A DNA stretch of 64,000 nucleotides, from the NCBI GenBank assembly GCA_934573855.1, contig CAKTMF010000005.1, forward strand, positions 120,347 to 184,346. The letters run 5' to 3'. The stretch comes from an uncultured Oscillospiraceae bacterium (GTDB taxonomy: Bacteria; Bacillota; Clostridia; Oscillospirales; Oscillospiraceae). The notes under the pieces were generated by a model, which saw only the letters and a program-made list of their open reading frames with translations, searched no databases and was not told the origin of the DNA. The first letter of the stretch is position 1; each line of letters opens with the position of its first letter. Below are positions 16,414 to 24,688 of this stretch, in pieces. Position numbers and translations under genes: made by a program.

Positions 16414-17576
16414 TACAAAACCCTCACTCTCAGCACGTCGCCCATCCGGCGTATGCCGTCGGCCACATCCTCGCCTATGGGGGAACCGAGGTCGATGATG
16501 GTGTAGGCGTACACGCCGCGGGGCTTGTTGATCATGTGTTCGACGTTTATGTTCAGGTCGCTGATAAAATCGAGTATGCCGGTGAGCATGCGGGGGACGT
16601 TCCGGTGCAGCACGCACAGACGGCACACGCCCATGCGGCTCAGGGAGGCGTCGGGCAGGTTGACGGAGTTTTTGATGTTGCCGTTCTGGAGGTAATCGAA
16701 AAGCTGCTCTGCGGCCATGACGGCGCAGCGGTCCTCGCTCTCGGGCGTGCAGGCGCCGAGGTGGGGCATGGCGATGACGTTGGGGGACTTGAGGATGGTC
16801 TCGTTCGGGAAGTCGGTGACGTATTTTGCCACACGGCCGGAGACGAGCGCCGCGGTCATGGCCTCGTCGTCGACGACCTCCGCGCGCGACTCGTTTATTA
16901 TGCGCACGCCCGGCTTCATCCGCGCAAACGCCGCCGAGTCCAGCATGTGGTGGGTGGAATCGGTATAGGGGACGTTTATGCTGATATAATCGCTGCGGGA
17001 GAAAAGCTCGCCGAGCGTCTCGGCGCGTATGACCTCGCGCGAGAGCATCCACGCCGCGTCCACGGACATGAACGGGTCGTAGCCGCACACGGTCATCCCC
17101 AGCTCCAGCGCCATGTTGGCCACCAGCGCGCCCACCGCGCCGAGACCGATGACGCCAAGAGTCTTGCCCAGAAGCTCGGGACCGGCGAAGCCGGACTTGC
17201 CCTTTTCCACCAGCGCGGGTATCTCGCCGCCCCGGCCGGCAATGCTCCTGACCCACTGTATACTGCCGAGGACGTCGCGGGAGGCCAGCACCATGGAGCA
17301 AAGCTCCTGCTCCTTGACGGCCTGCGCGTTCGCGCCGGGGCTGTTGAATACGACTATGCCGCGTTCGGCGCACTCCTCCACAGGGATGTTGTTGTAGCCC
17401 GCGCCCGCGCGGGCGATGGCCAGAAGCTCCGGCGCAAGCTCCGCGCCGTGCAGGTCCGCCGAGCGGATGAGCAGAGCGTCGGGACGCTCTGTGCAGGGAC
17501 CCACCTCGCAGCCGCGGCGCGTGAGCGCCTCGATACCCTGCGGGGAAATGCTGTTCATTGTCTTTATCCTGAACAT
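16413..17576 (-). CDS. serA: D-3-phosphoglycerate dehydrogenase
   Basis: 387 residues catalysing the first step of serine synthesis. An N-terminal substrate domain is followed by a Rossmann domain with GKTLGVIGLGAVGALVA, the Arg/Glu/His catalytic set (NESRAEVVDDEAM, MPHLGACTPESE), and a C-terminal ACT domain (about 318-387, ending RMGDVLRVRVL) that usually senses serine. It lies 20 bp after serC. The start MFRIKTMN is used; a second Met at residue 7 is possible. Confidence 0.93.
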   Translation of the reverse strand: MFRIKTMNSISPQGIEALTRRGCEVGPCTERPDALLIRSADLHGAELAPELLAIARAGAGYNNIPVEECAERGIVVFNSPGANAQAVKEQELCSMVLASRDVLGSIQWVRSIAGRGGEIPALVEKGKSGFAGPELLGKTLGVIGLGAVGALVANMALELGMTVCGYDPFMSVDAAWMLSREVIRAETLGELFSRSDYISINVPYTDSTHHMLDSAAFARMKPGVRIINESRAEVVDDEAMTAALVSGRVAKYVTDFPNETILKSPNVIAMPHLGACTPESEDRCAVMAAEQLFDYLQNGNIKNSVNLPDASLSRMGVCRLCVLHRNVPRMLTGILDFISDLNINVEHMINKPRGVYAYTIIDLGSPIGEDVADGIRRMGDVLRVRVL

Positions 17577-17596
17577 ATCTTCAGCTTCCTCTTTGT

Positions 17597-18679
17597 TTAT
17601 ATGTGTTCCTTTTCAAACTCGCGCATGTAACGCGCCAGCGCATCCACGCCCTCCATGGGCATCGCGTTGTAGAGCGAGGCGCGTATGCCGCCCGTCGCCT
17701 TGTGGCCCTTGAGATTCATGAGTCCGCGCTCCGCCGCGCCGGAGACGAACTGCGCGTCGAGAGCGGCGCTCGGCGTGCGGAAGGTGATGTTCATGTCGCT
17801 GCGGGAACCCTCCTTCGCGCGGGGGATATAGAGGCGGCTGGAGTCAAGAAGCTCGTAGAGCTTCGCGGCGCGGCGCGCCTTGCGCTCCGCCATGGCCTCG
17901 ACGCCGCCCCGCTCGAGCAGCCAGTCGAGCTGCAGCGAGAGCATGTAAATGCACCAGCAGGGAGGCGTGTTGAGCAGGGAGTCGTGCTTTATCATCGTCT
18001 CGTAGCTCATTATCTCGGGCGTGCAGGGAAGCTCCCGGCCCGCGAGGGACCTGTCGACGATGACGACCGTGAGGCCCGCCGGGGCCATGTTTTTCTGCGC
18101 GCCGGCGTAGATGAGGCCGTATTTCGAGACGTCCACGGGGCGCGAGAGTATGTCGGAGGACATGTCGCACACGAGCGGCGCGGGAGTCTCCGGAACATAC
18201 TGCCACTCGGTGCCGTAGGCGGTGTTGTTGGCGCAGTAGTAGAAATACTTCGCGCCCTCGCTGAGGGACAGCTCCTCCTGCGCGGGTATACGGTCAAAGA
18301 GCGCTTCCGGGCCGCCGCAGGCGATGTGGACGGAGCCGTATTTTTCCGCCTCCCTCGCGGCCTTGCCGGAGAAGAGGCCTGTGACCGCGTAGTCCGCGCG
18401 GCCCCCCTCGATGAGGTTCATGGGGATGGCGGCGAACTGCAGCGTCGCGCCGCCCTGCAGAAAGAGTATCTCGTGCGTATCGGGAACGCCCAGCGCGGCG
18501 GCGAGCTTTTTCTTCGCGCTCTCGAATATTTCCTGAAAGGCTGCGCCGCGGTGGCTCATCTCCATCACGGACATGCCGGCGGAGCCGAAGCACGTAAGCT
18601 CGCTCTGCGCCCGCCGGAGGACGGCTTCGGGCATGACGGACGGCCCGGCCGAGAAATTGTATACGCGCTGTTCGGACAT
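17597..18679 (-). CDS. serC: Phosphoserine aminotransferase
   Basis: 360 residues from ATG 18679, beginning MSEQRVYNFSAGPSVMPE, the diagnostic SerC N-terminus. The PLP lysine lies in IYAGAQKNMAPAGL and the C-terminus has GHKATGGIRASLYNAMP. It converts 3-phosphohydroxypyruvate to phosphoserine with glutamate. It is the first gene of serC-serA-alaX; serB is not adjacent. A longer in-frame extension to 18763 is not family-like. Confidence 0.95.
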   Translation of the reverse strand: MSEQRVYNFSAGPSVMPEAVLRRAQSELTCFGSAGMSVMEMSHRGAAFQEIFESAKKKLAAALGVPDTHEILFLQGGATLQFAAIPMNLIEGGRADYAVTGLFSGKAAREAEKYGSVHIACGGPEALFDRIPAQEELSLSEGAKYFYYCANNTAYGTEWQYVPETPAPLVCDMSSDILSRPVDVSKYGLIYAGAQKNMAPAGLTVVIVDRSLAGRELPCTPEIMSYETMIKHDSLLNTPPCWCIYMLSLQLDWLLERGGVEAMAERKARRAAKLYELLDSSRLYIPRAKEGSRSDMNITFRTPSAALDAQFVSGAAERGLMNLKGHKATGGIRASLYNAMPMEGVDALARYMREFEKEHI

Positions 18680-18759
18680 TTTTGTGTACTCCTTTTTGAT
18701 AGATGGCAGCATAGGGCGGCAGCTGTGAAGGTCCCTCGGATACATGTAGAGAGCGGATA

Positions 18760-19113
18760 TCACAACAGGTCAAGGTGTTTTAGTATATCTTCGCATACGG
18801 AGCGAAAGCGCCGGTCCACATCAGAATTTGAGTAGCGGAGGACCGTAAGGCCCCGGCCTCTCAGAAACCTGTCTCTGCGCCTGTCGTATTCGGCACCGCC
18901 GGGGTCGTAGTGCTGGGAGCCGTCAAGCTCCACGACGAGCTTTTTGCTGTGACAGTAAAAATCGACGATGTAATTGCCGATGATCTGCTGCCGGCGGAAT
19001 TTCACCGGACAGTCTCTGAGAAACTCGTACCAGAGCCTGCGTTCTTCCCTTGTCATGCTTTTGCGCATTTCCACGGCATATGGAAGAAGCTCACGGTTTT
19101 GTTCAAATTTCAC
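18760..19113 (-). CDS. DUF559 endonuclease-domain protein
   Basis: 117 residues of the Vsr-like/PD-(D/E)xK fold family DUF559. Key segments: MTREERRLWYEFLRD at about residues 20-34, FRRQQIIGNYIVDFYC, then VVELDGSQHYD (the E-x-D-x-S-QH core) and RGLTVLRYSNSDV. Such proteins are abundant in Clostridia and their biological role is uncertain. Its start lies 18 bp from a cluster of palindromic repeats (19131-19270). It is not functionally related to the flanking ser and mtaB genes, which suggests an inserted unit. Confidence 0.85.
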   Translation of the reverse strand: MKFEQNRELLPYAVEMRKSMTREERRLWYEFLRDCPVKFRRQQIIGNYIVDFYCHSKKLVVELDGSQHYDPGGAEYDRRRDRFLRGRGLTVLRYSNSDVDRRFRSVCEDILKHLDLL

Positions 19114-19130
19114 GGGAGATACCCCATTCA

Positions 19131-19270
19131 GTCAGCCGTGCGGCTGACAGCTCCCCCACAGGGGGAGCCATATCATGTTTCCACCACGGGAGAAGCGGCC
19201 AAAAGAGTGTGCGGGGAGTACCCGCCCACACCGGGGGAGAGTCGTATCATGCTTCCCCCATAGGGGGAAG
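19131..19270. repeat. Palindromic intergenic repeat cluster next to DUF559 gene
   Basis: Three nested inverted repeats lie in 140 bases: GTCAGCCG-TG-CGGCTGAC (19131-19148), GCTCCCCC-ACA-GGGGGAGC (19150-19168) and CTTCCCCC-ATA-GGGGGAAG (19252-19270). Near-identical TATCATG words follow or precede the latter two (19171 and 19245). No gene is predicted here. The pattern looks like a dispersed intergenic repeat family. Confidence 0.75.
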
Positions 19271-19302
19271 TGGCGAGTGAAACGAGCCGAAAGGGGGCGC
19301 GG

Positions 19303-20589
19303 TCAGATGAGCGTGCCGGTGAGCGTTTCGCCGTCGGTGCCGGTGATGCGGACGTCCCTCACCGTGCCGCGCAGGCCGCTCCCCTCCGCCGACACGAGTA
19401 TGTAGGTGTCGCTGTGGCCGGTGCAGCGGCCGTCGGCCTCCGTCTCGAATAGGACGGGCAGGGTCCCGCCCACACTGCGGCGCAGAAACTCCGCGTGCAT
19501 TTCGGCGGCGATCCTCTGCGCCTCGCGGGCGCGGCGGTTTTTAACGGCGTTCACTATCTGACCGGGCATTTTGTCCGCCGGGGTGCCGGGGCGGCGGGAG
19601 TATGGGAAAATATGCATATCCGCGAAGCCGCAGCGGCGGATAAACCCGAGCGTCGCGGCGTGGTCGGCCTCGCTCTCGCCGGGAAAGCCGGTGATGAGGT
19701 CGCAGGTCAGCGCGCAGCCGGGGAAACATTTCCGAAGAAGCTCGCAGGCGGAGTAGAAAAACTCCGTGCCGTACTTGCGGTTCATGTTTTTGAGCGTCCT
19801 GTCGCAGCCGGACTGGAGCGAGAGGTGGAAATGCCGGCACAGCTTCCCGCACTCGGACAGGCGGCGGCAGAAGTCCTCGGTGACGACCGTCGGCTCGAGC
19901 GAGCCCAGACGGATACGCATGTCCCCGGCGTTCTCCGCGCAGACGAGTATGACGTCGGCAAGGCCGGGCTTTCCGGGCAGATCGACCCCGTAGGACGCGA
20001 CCTCTATGCCGGTGAGGACTATCTCGCGGTAGCCCTCGGCGGCTATGCGGCGCACCTCCTCGGCGGCGTCCTCAAGGGGCAGACTGCGCAGCCGTCCGCG
20101 CGTGTACGGGATTATGCAGTAGGTGCAGAAATTGACGCACCCGTCCTGTATCTTGAGCATGGCCCTCGTGCGGCCGTCGACCGCCCCGGCGGGCAGACGC
20201 TCGAAGCTGCGGCGCTTGAACGGCTCGTCGACGCTCACGGTGCGCTCCCCGGCGGAGAGCGCCTTTTCGAGCGCGTCGACAAGCCCCGCGTGGTCGCCGC
20301 TGCCGAAGATGACGGACGCGCCGATCTCCTTCACGTCCTCGGGGCTGAGCTGGGAATAGCAGCCGCACACCGCCACCACCGCGCCGGGGTTCTCGTCGCG
20401 TAGACGGCGGATGGTCTGGCGGGACTTGCGGCCGCTCTCGGCCGTGACGGCGCAGGTGTTGACGATGACGGCGTCCGCCTGCTCGCCGGGTGCGGCGCGG
20501 TCAAAGCCGCGCTGCTGCAGTATGGTCTCCATGGCCTGGGTCTCATACTGGTTGACCTTGCAGCCAAGAGTGGATATAATGTACTTCAT
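19303..20589 (-). CDS. mtaB: tRNA t6A37 methylthiotransferase MtaB
   Basis: 428 residues from ATG 20589. It is a radical-SAM methylthiotransferase: the N-terminal MTTase domain starts STLGCKVNQYET and has NTCAVTAES and VCGCYSQ; the radical-SAM CxxxCxxC motif is CVNFCTYC in KIQDGCVNFCTYCIIPYTRG; a C-terminal TRAM-like domain follows (GHSDTYILV). The NQYET sequence and length point to MtaB, which makes ms2t6A at position 37, rather than MiaB or RimO. It is divergent from the cysteine desulfurase gene. Confidence 0.92.
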   Translation of the reverse strand: MKYIISTLGCKVNQYETQAMETILQQRGFDRAAPGEQADAVIVNTCAVTAESGRKSRQTIRRLRDENPGAVVAVCGCYSQLSPEDVKEIGASVIFGSGDHAGLVDALEKALSAGERTVSVDEPFKRRSFERLPAGAVDGRTRAMLKIQDGCVNFCTYCIIPYTRGRLRSLPLEDAAEEVRRIAAEGYREIVLTGIEVASYGVDLPGKPGLADVILVCAENAGDMRIRLGSLEPTVVTEDFCRRLSECGKLCRHFHLSLQSGCDRTLKNMNRKYGTEFFYSACELLRKCFPGCALTCDLITGFPGESEADHAATLGFIRRCGFADMHIFPYSRRPGTPADKMPGQIVNAVKNRRAREAQRIAAEMHAEFLRRSVGGTLPVLFETEADGRCTGHSDTYILVSAEGSGLRGTVRDVRITGTDGETLTGTLI

Positions 20590-20619
20590 GGAAAGGCTCC
20601 TTTTTTCGGAGGTATGTTT

Positions 20620-21750
20620 ATGGAACACTATCTTGATAATTCCGCCACGACGAGAGTCTCCGACGCGGCGGCGCAGGCGGCGCTGAGCGCCATGACGCAG
20701 TGCTACGGCAACCCAAGCTCTACCCACACGAAGGGCAGGGAGGCGAAAAAGCTCCTTGACACGGCGCGAAAGCAGGTCTCCGACGCGCTGGGCTGCATGC
20801 CGGAGGAGCTGGTCTTTACGTCCTGCGGCTCCGAGAGCGACAACTGGGCCATCCTCGGCGGCGCGGAGTACATGAAGCGCCGCGGCCGCCATGTTATAAG
20901 CTCCGCCGTGGAGCATGACGCGGTAAGGCGCTCGCTCGACATCCTTGAGGAGCGCGGCTTCGAGGTGACGCGGCTCATGCCGGACGCGACAGGCGCGATA
21001 AGCGCGGAGGCGGTGATGAACGCTCTGCGCGGGGACACGGTACTCGTCTCCCTCATGCTCGTAAACAACGAGACGGGCGCGGTGACGGACATCGCGGCGA
21101 TAGCGCGCTCGCTGAAGAAGGCGGGATCCTCCGCCCTCCTCCACACCGACGCGGTGCAGGCGTTCATGAAGCTCCCCTTTTCCGCAAGGACGCTCGGCGC
21201 GGACATGATAAGCGTCAGCGGCCACAAGATACACGCGCCAAAGGGCATAGGAGCATTGTACATCAAAAGGGGGCTGAAACTCAAGCCCTTTATCGTCGGC
21301 GGCTCGCAGGAAAACGGCCGCCGCGCCGGGACCGAGGCCATGCCCCAGATCGCTGCCATGGGCGCGGCCTGCGCCGAGGCGAGGGCGGAGATGGGCGAGT
21401 ATGTCCCGCGCATGGCGGCGCTCAAGGCGAGGCTCGTCGAAAGGCTCGGCCGGGAGATACCGGAATTTACCTATGTCGACACTCCCGCGCCGCACATCCT
21501 CAGCATTTCCCTGCCCGGCTGGCGCAGCGAGGTGCTGATGAACTACCTTGAGTCGAAAGAGGTATATGTATCAAAAAGCTCCGCCTGCAAGAAGGGCGGG
21601 CGAAGCCATGTGCTGGAGGCGATAGGTCTGAAAAGCGACGTGATCGACGGCGCGATACGCGTCGGCCTGTGCCGCTTCACCACGGAGGAGGACATAGACG
21701 CGCTGTGCGCGGCACTCGCCGAGGCGCACGACACCCTCGCGCACAGGTGA
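20620..21750 (+). CDS. Cysteine desulfurase (NifS/IscS family)
   Basis: 376 residues from ATG 20620 (MEHYLDNSATT); GGAGG at 20608-20612 is seven bases from this start and only one from the ATG at 20614. It is a PLP enzyme with family motifs: NPSSTH, the PLP-lysine segment SVSGHKIHAPKGIG, and the reactive-cysteine loop SSACKKGG near residue 325. It mobilises sulfur for Fe-S clusters or tRNA thiolation. The divergent mtaB gene needs such sulfur, a functional link that is inferred. Confidence 0.9.
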   Translation: MEHYLDNSATTRVSDAAAQAALSAMTQCYGNPSSTHTKGREAKKLLDTARKQVSDALGCMPEELVFTSCGSESDNWAILGGAEYMKRRGRHVISSAVEHDAVRRSLDILEERGFEVTRLMPDATGAISAEAVMNALRGDTVLVSLMLVNNETGAVTDIAAIARSLKKAGSSALLHTDAVQAFMKLPFSARTLGADMISVSGHKIHAPKGIGALYIKRGLKLKPFIVGGSQENGRRAGTEAMPQIAAMGAACAEARAEMGEYVPRMAALKARLVERLGREIPEFTYVDTPAPHILSISLPGWRSEVLMNYLESKEVYVSKSSACKKGGRSHVLEAIGLKSDVIDGAIRVGLCRFTTEEDIDALCAALAEAHDTLAHR

Positions 21751-21805
21751 GCGGACGGGCGCAGAAACGGAGGCTTGCGTTTCGGACGTCTCCCCGGACA
21801 AAATA

Positions 21806-21838
21806 ACAGCCGCGGCAGGAAGACCCTGCCGCGGCTGT
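21806..21838. terminator. Bidirectional terminator hairpin
   Basis: ACAGCCGCGGCAGG pairs perfectly with CCTGCCGCGGCTGT around AAGAC, between two convergent genes. T-tracts are weak. Confidence 0.75.
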
Positions 21839-21856
21839 GCCGTTTTCCGCGTCCGG

Positions 21857-23146
21857 TCACTCCGCGGCCTGAGTATCCTCCGCGCCGGCGTCCTCGATGG
21901 CCTTGACGGCCTTTAGAGTCTCGGGGTCGATATGGTCGAGGTTCGCGTAAAAGGCGGCGTCCGTGGGCAGGGAGCTGCGGCTGAGCTTTTTGTTCACGAG
22001 CCGCGTTATGACCGTATATATCACAACGAACACCGGCACGCCCAGCAGCATGCCCCAGAAGCCGAACAGCCCCGCGCCGAGGATGATCGAGAACATGACC
22101 CAGAAGCCGCTTATGCCGACGGTGCTGCCGAGTATCTTCGGGCCGATGAAGTTGCCGTCGAGCTGCTGGAGGACAATGACGAAGATGACGAAGATGAGGC
22201 ACTTGAGCGGGTCGGCCAGCAGGATGATGAGCGCGCTGGGGACGGCTCCGATGAACGGGCCGAAGAACGGGATGACGTTCGTCACGCCCACGATAACGCT
22301 CACAAGGAGCGTGTAGGGCATATTCACCGCCGCGCAGAATATGTAGCAGATAAGCCCGATGATGGCCGAGTCGAGGAGCTTGCCGTTTATGAAGCCGATG
22401 AAGGTCTTGTCGGTGAAGCTCAGGCCCTGGCGTATCTTCTCGGCGGTCTCGACGGGGAAAATGCAGTAGAGTATGCGGCGGCAGCCGGCTATGAAGCTCT
22501 CCTTGCTCGAGAGTATGTACACGGAGACGATCACGCCGATGAGGAGGTTATATATCCCCGTCAGCACATAGTACACCCCGGCGGTAACGTTGGTGACGAC
22601 TATGCCGAGTCTCGGCAGGACGGTGCTTTCGAGCCACGACATGAGGCTCGTGTTCACGGTGCCGAGGACGCTCACGGCGTACTGCTCGATCTCCGGATAG
22701 TCCTGCAGGAGCCGCTCCACCCATGAGCTGATGGTAGCGACATAGCTGTTGCCGTTCAATACGATGGTCTGTATGCTCTGGTACAGCTGGGGTATGATGA
22801 GATACACCAACGCCGCGAGTATCGCGAGGAACAGTATCTCCACGCAGAGGACGGACACGCCGCGCGCGGTCCTTTTGCGGTTCCAGCGCTTGTTCTTTTT
22901 GAACATCTTCTCAAAGAGCGGGAGGAGCGCCTTGCCCTCGAGCACCCTCATCGCGGGCAGCACGAGATAGCTTATCGCAAGGCCCCAGATGAACGGACTG
23001 AGTATCTTGACGAGCGCCTTCAGCCCCTTGCCAAGCGCAGGGAGATACCGCAGCGCCATGTAAAAAAGTATTGCCGCGGCGATCACGCAGAAGGCTGTGA
23101 TCCCCCAATACAGGTACTTTTTATCCCACTTGAACTGTCGTTTCAT
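21857..23146 (-). CDS. AI-2E family transporter (PerM/YdbI-like)
   Basis: 429-residue integral membrane protein with paired N-terminal helices, a central soluble stretch, and a C-terminal helical bundle containing NVIPFFGPFIGAVPSALI and QQLDGNFIGPKILG, the AI-2E family signature. Family members include exporters and Na+/H+ antiporter-like proteins; autoinducer-2 export is not demonstrated for most. The last 40 residues are acidic and cytosolic. The gene is divergent from the D,D-carboxypeptidase. Confidence 0.88.
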   Translation of the reverse strand: MKRQFKWDKKYLYWGITAFCVIAAAILFYMALRYLPALGKGLKALVKILSPFIWGLAISYLVLPAMRVLEGKALLPLFEKMFKKNKRWNRKRTARGVSVLCVEILFLAILAALVYLIIPQLYQSIQTIVLNGNSYVATISSWVERLLQDYPEIEQYAVSVLGTVNTSLMSWLESTVLPRLGIVVTNVTAGVYYVLTGIYNLLIGVIVSVYILSSKESFIAGCRRILYCIFPVETAEKIRQGLSFTDKTFIGFINGKLLDSAIIGLICYIFCAAVNMPYTLLVSVIVGVTNVIPFFGPFIGAVPSALIILLADPLKCLIFVIFVIVLQQLDGNFIGPKILGSTVGISGFWVMFSIILGAGLFGFWGMLLGVPVFVVIYTVITRLVNKKLSRSSLPTDAAFYANLDHIDPETLKAVKAIEDAGAEDTQAAE

Positions 23147-23456
23147 AAGCCGCTCCCATATATCTGTGTTTTTTTCTTTATTCTACTATCACCCGGCGGG
23201 CGCGTCAAATAAATTATTGTTAAAATTTGTTCACAGACTGGCGTGTTATGTAAACTGAATTGGTAAATAAACCGTGAATATTCATTCCGGGCATGTTGAA
23301 AACTCGGTTGAAAATGTTCAAAACTCATTGATTTTTCAATACACGGGGCGGAGGAGCCATATTCCTGCCGTGTCGAAATATACATAATTTTGTAAACCGG
23401 GCATAGCGGCGCGGGACAGGGCATAGGCTTGCGTAAGAGCAAAATGGGAGGACGAC
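23147..23456. promoter_or_regulatory. 310-bp divergent intergenic region
   Basis: AT-rich spacer between the AI-2E transporter (-) and the carboxypeptidase (+). It must hold both promoters, but I cannot assign convincing hexamers. A short repeated word, TTGAAAA (23294 and 23308 areas), is visible. No small gene is seen. Confidence 0.4.
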
Positions 23457-24602
23457 ATGAAAAGGACTTTGGTTTTTTTACTGTGCTTTGCGATATTGCT
23501 CGGCTCCGCCCCGGCCTTCGCGGAGGAGCCGCTGCGCGACGGGGACATCACCATATCCGCGCCCTCGGCGGTGCTGATGGAGAAGGAGACCGGGACGCTC
23601 CTGTATGAAAAGGACGCGCACAAGCGCCTATTTCCCGCGAGCGTGACGAAGGTCATGACCATGCTCCTCATCGTCGAGGCCATAGAGAGCGGGAAGATAA
23701 GCCTTGACGACACCGTGACGGCCAGCGCGCGGGCGGCGTCCTTCGGCGGCAGCTGCGTATATCTCGAGGAGGGCGAGCGCATGAGCGTCAGCGAAATGCT
23801 CAAGTGTATCGCCGTGGTCTCCGCGAACGACTGCGCCGTGGCGATGGCGGAGCATCTGTGCGGCAGCGAGGAGCTGTTCGTCGCGAGGATGAACGAGCGC
23901 GCGGAGGAGCTGGGGCTTGCGGACACGCATTTTGCAAACTGCACCGGGCTTTTCGATGACAGCCGCCACTATACCACCGCCTACGACACGGCGGTGATAT
24001 CGCGCGAGCTTATCCGGCACGATCTCATCAAGGACTACACCACCATATGGATGGACAGCATACGCGGCGGCGAGTTTGAGCTGACGAACACCAACAAGCT
24101 CGTGTACTGGTATCCGGGCTGCACGGGACTGAAGACCGGGTACACCTCCACGGCGATGTACTGTCTCGCGGCCACGGCGGAGCGCGAGGGCGTCGAGTAT
24201 ATCGCGGTGGTCATGCACTGCGGCAGCATAGACGCGCGCAACGAGGACGCAAAGACGCTTCTGAACTACGCCTTCGCGAGCTTCACGCTCTGTCCGCTGC
24301 GCGCGGGCGGGGACCTGCCGGAGATACCCGTGGAGCTGGGGAAGGAAAAGAGCGTCCGCGCGGAATACGGCGGGAGCGAGTACGCCCTTGTGCGGCGCGG
24401 CGGGAGCGGCGCGAAGTATGACATAGAGCTTCTCCCCAAGGCGGCGGCTCCGGTGAGACGGGGCGACAGGCTCGGCACGCTGACCGTGAGCATAGGCGGC
24501 GAAACGGTGGCCGAGGCCCCCATCGTCGCGGCCGGGGATGTGGAGCGCATAGGCTTCTTCGGCACCTTCGCGCTGCTGGGGCTGTCGCTGTTCGGGCTGT
24601 AG
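23457..24602 (+). CDS. D-alanyl-D-alanine carboxypeptidase (DacB/DacF type)
   Basis: 381-residue penicillin-binding protein 5/6-type enzyme that trims the terminal D-Ala of peptidoglycan stem peptides. A signal peptide covers about residues 1-22 (cleavage near AFA-EE). Catalytic motifs are complete: SxxK at Ser62/Lys65 (PASVTK), SxN at 122-124 and KTG at 226-228. A C-terminal PBP5-like beta domain is followed by a hydrophobic anchor with no charged tail (FGTFALLGLSLFGL). In spore formers close homologues shape the cortex; vegetative or sporulation use cannot be decided here. Confidence 0.92.
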   Translation: MKRTLVFLLCFAILLGSAPAFAEEPLRDGDITISAPSAVLMEKETGTLLYEKDAHKRLFPASVTKVMTMLLIVEAIESGKISLDDTVTASARAASFGGSCVYLEEGERMSVSEMLKCIAVVSANDCAVAMAEHLCGSEELFVARMNERAEELGLADTHFANCTGLFDDSRHYTTAYDTAVISRELIRHDLIKDYTTIWMDSIRGGEFELTNTNKLVYWYPGCTGLKTGYTSTAMYCLAATAEREGVEYIAVVMHCGSIDARNEDAKTLLNYAFASFTLCPLRAGGDLPEIPVELGKEKSVRAEYGGSEYALVRRGGSGAKYDIELLPKAAAPVRRGDRLGTLTVSIGGETVAEAPIVAAGDVERIGFFGTFALLGLSLFGL

Positions 24603-24623
24603 GCCGCGCGGCGCAATTCGCTG

Positions 24624-24651
24624 TTGAAATCGGCGAAAAAAAGATTATAAT
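24624..24651 (+). promoter_or_regulatory. Promoter for pgi
   Basis: TTGAAA, a 16-bp spacer and TATAAT lie 38 bases upstream of the start at 24689. Confidence 0.65.
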
Positions 24652-24688
24652 GTTTCCGTTGATCTTAATATGAACGGAGACATGGACA

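Noticed and set aside
19131..19270. CRISPR array in the palindromic repeat cluster
   Set aside because: Repeats differ from each other, are not regularly spaced and have no spacers or cas genes nearby.
19303..21495. 730-codon minus-strand frame starting opposite the cysteine desulfurase
   Set aside because: Only the part from 20589 is MtaB; the upstream extension is antisense to the desulfurase gene.
23359..23390. Sigma-E-like promoter (ATATT...CATAATTT) upstream of the D,D-carboxypeptidase
   Set aside because: The spacing (19 bases) and -10 box do not fit the sigma-E consensus well enough.
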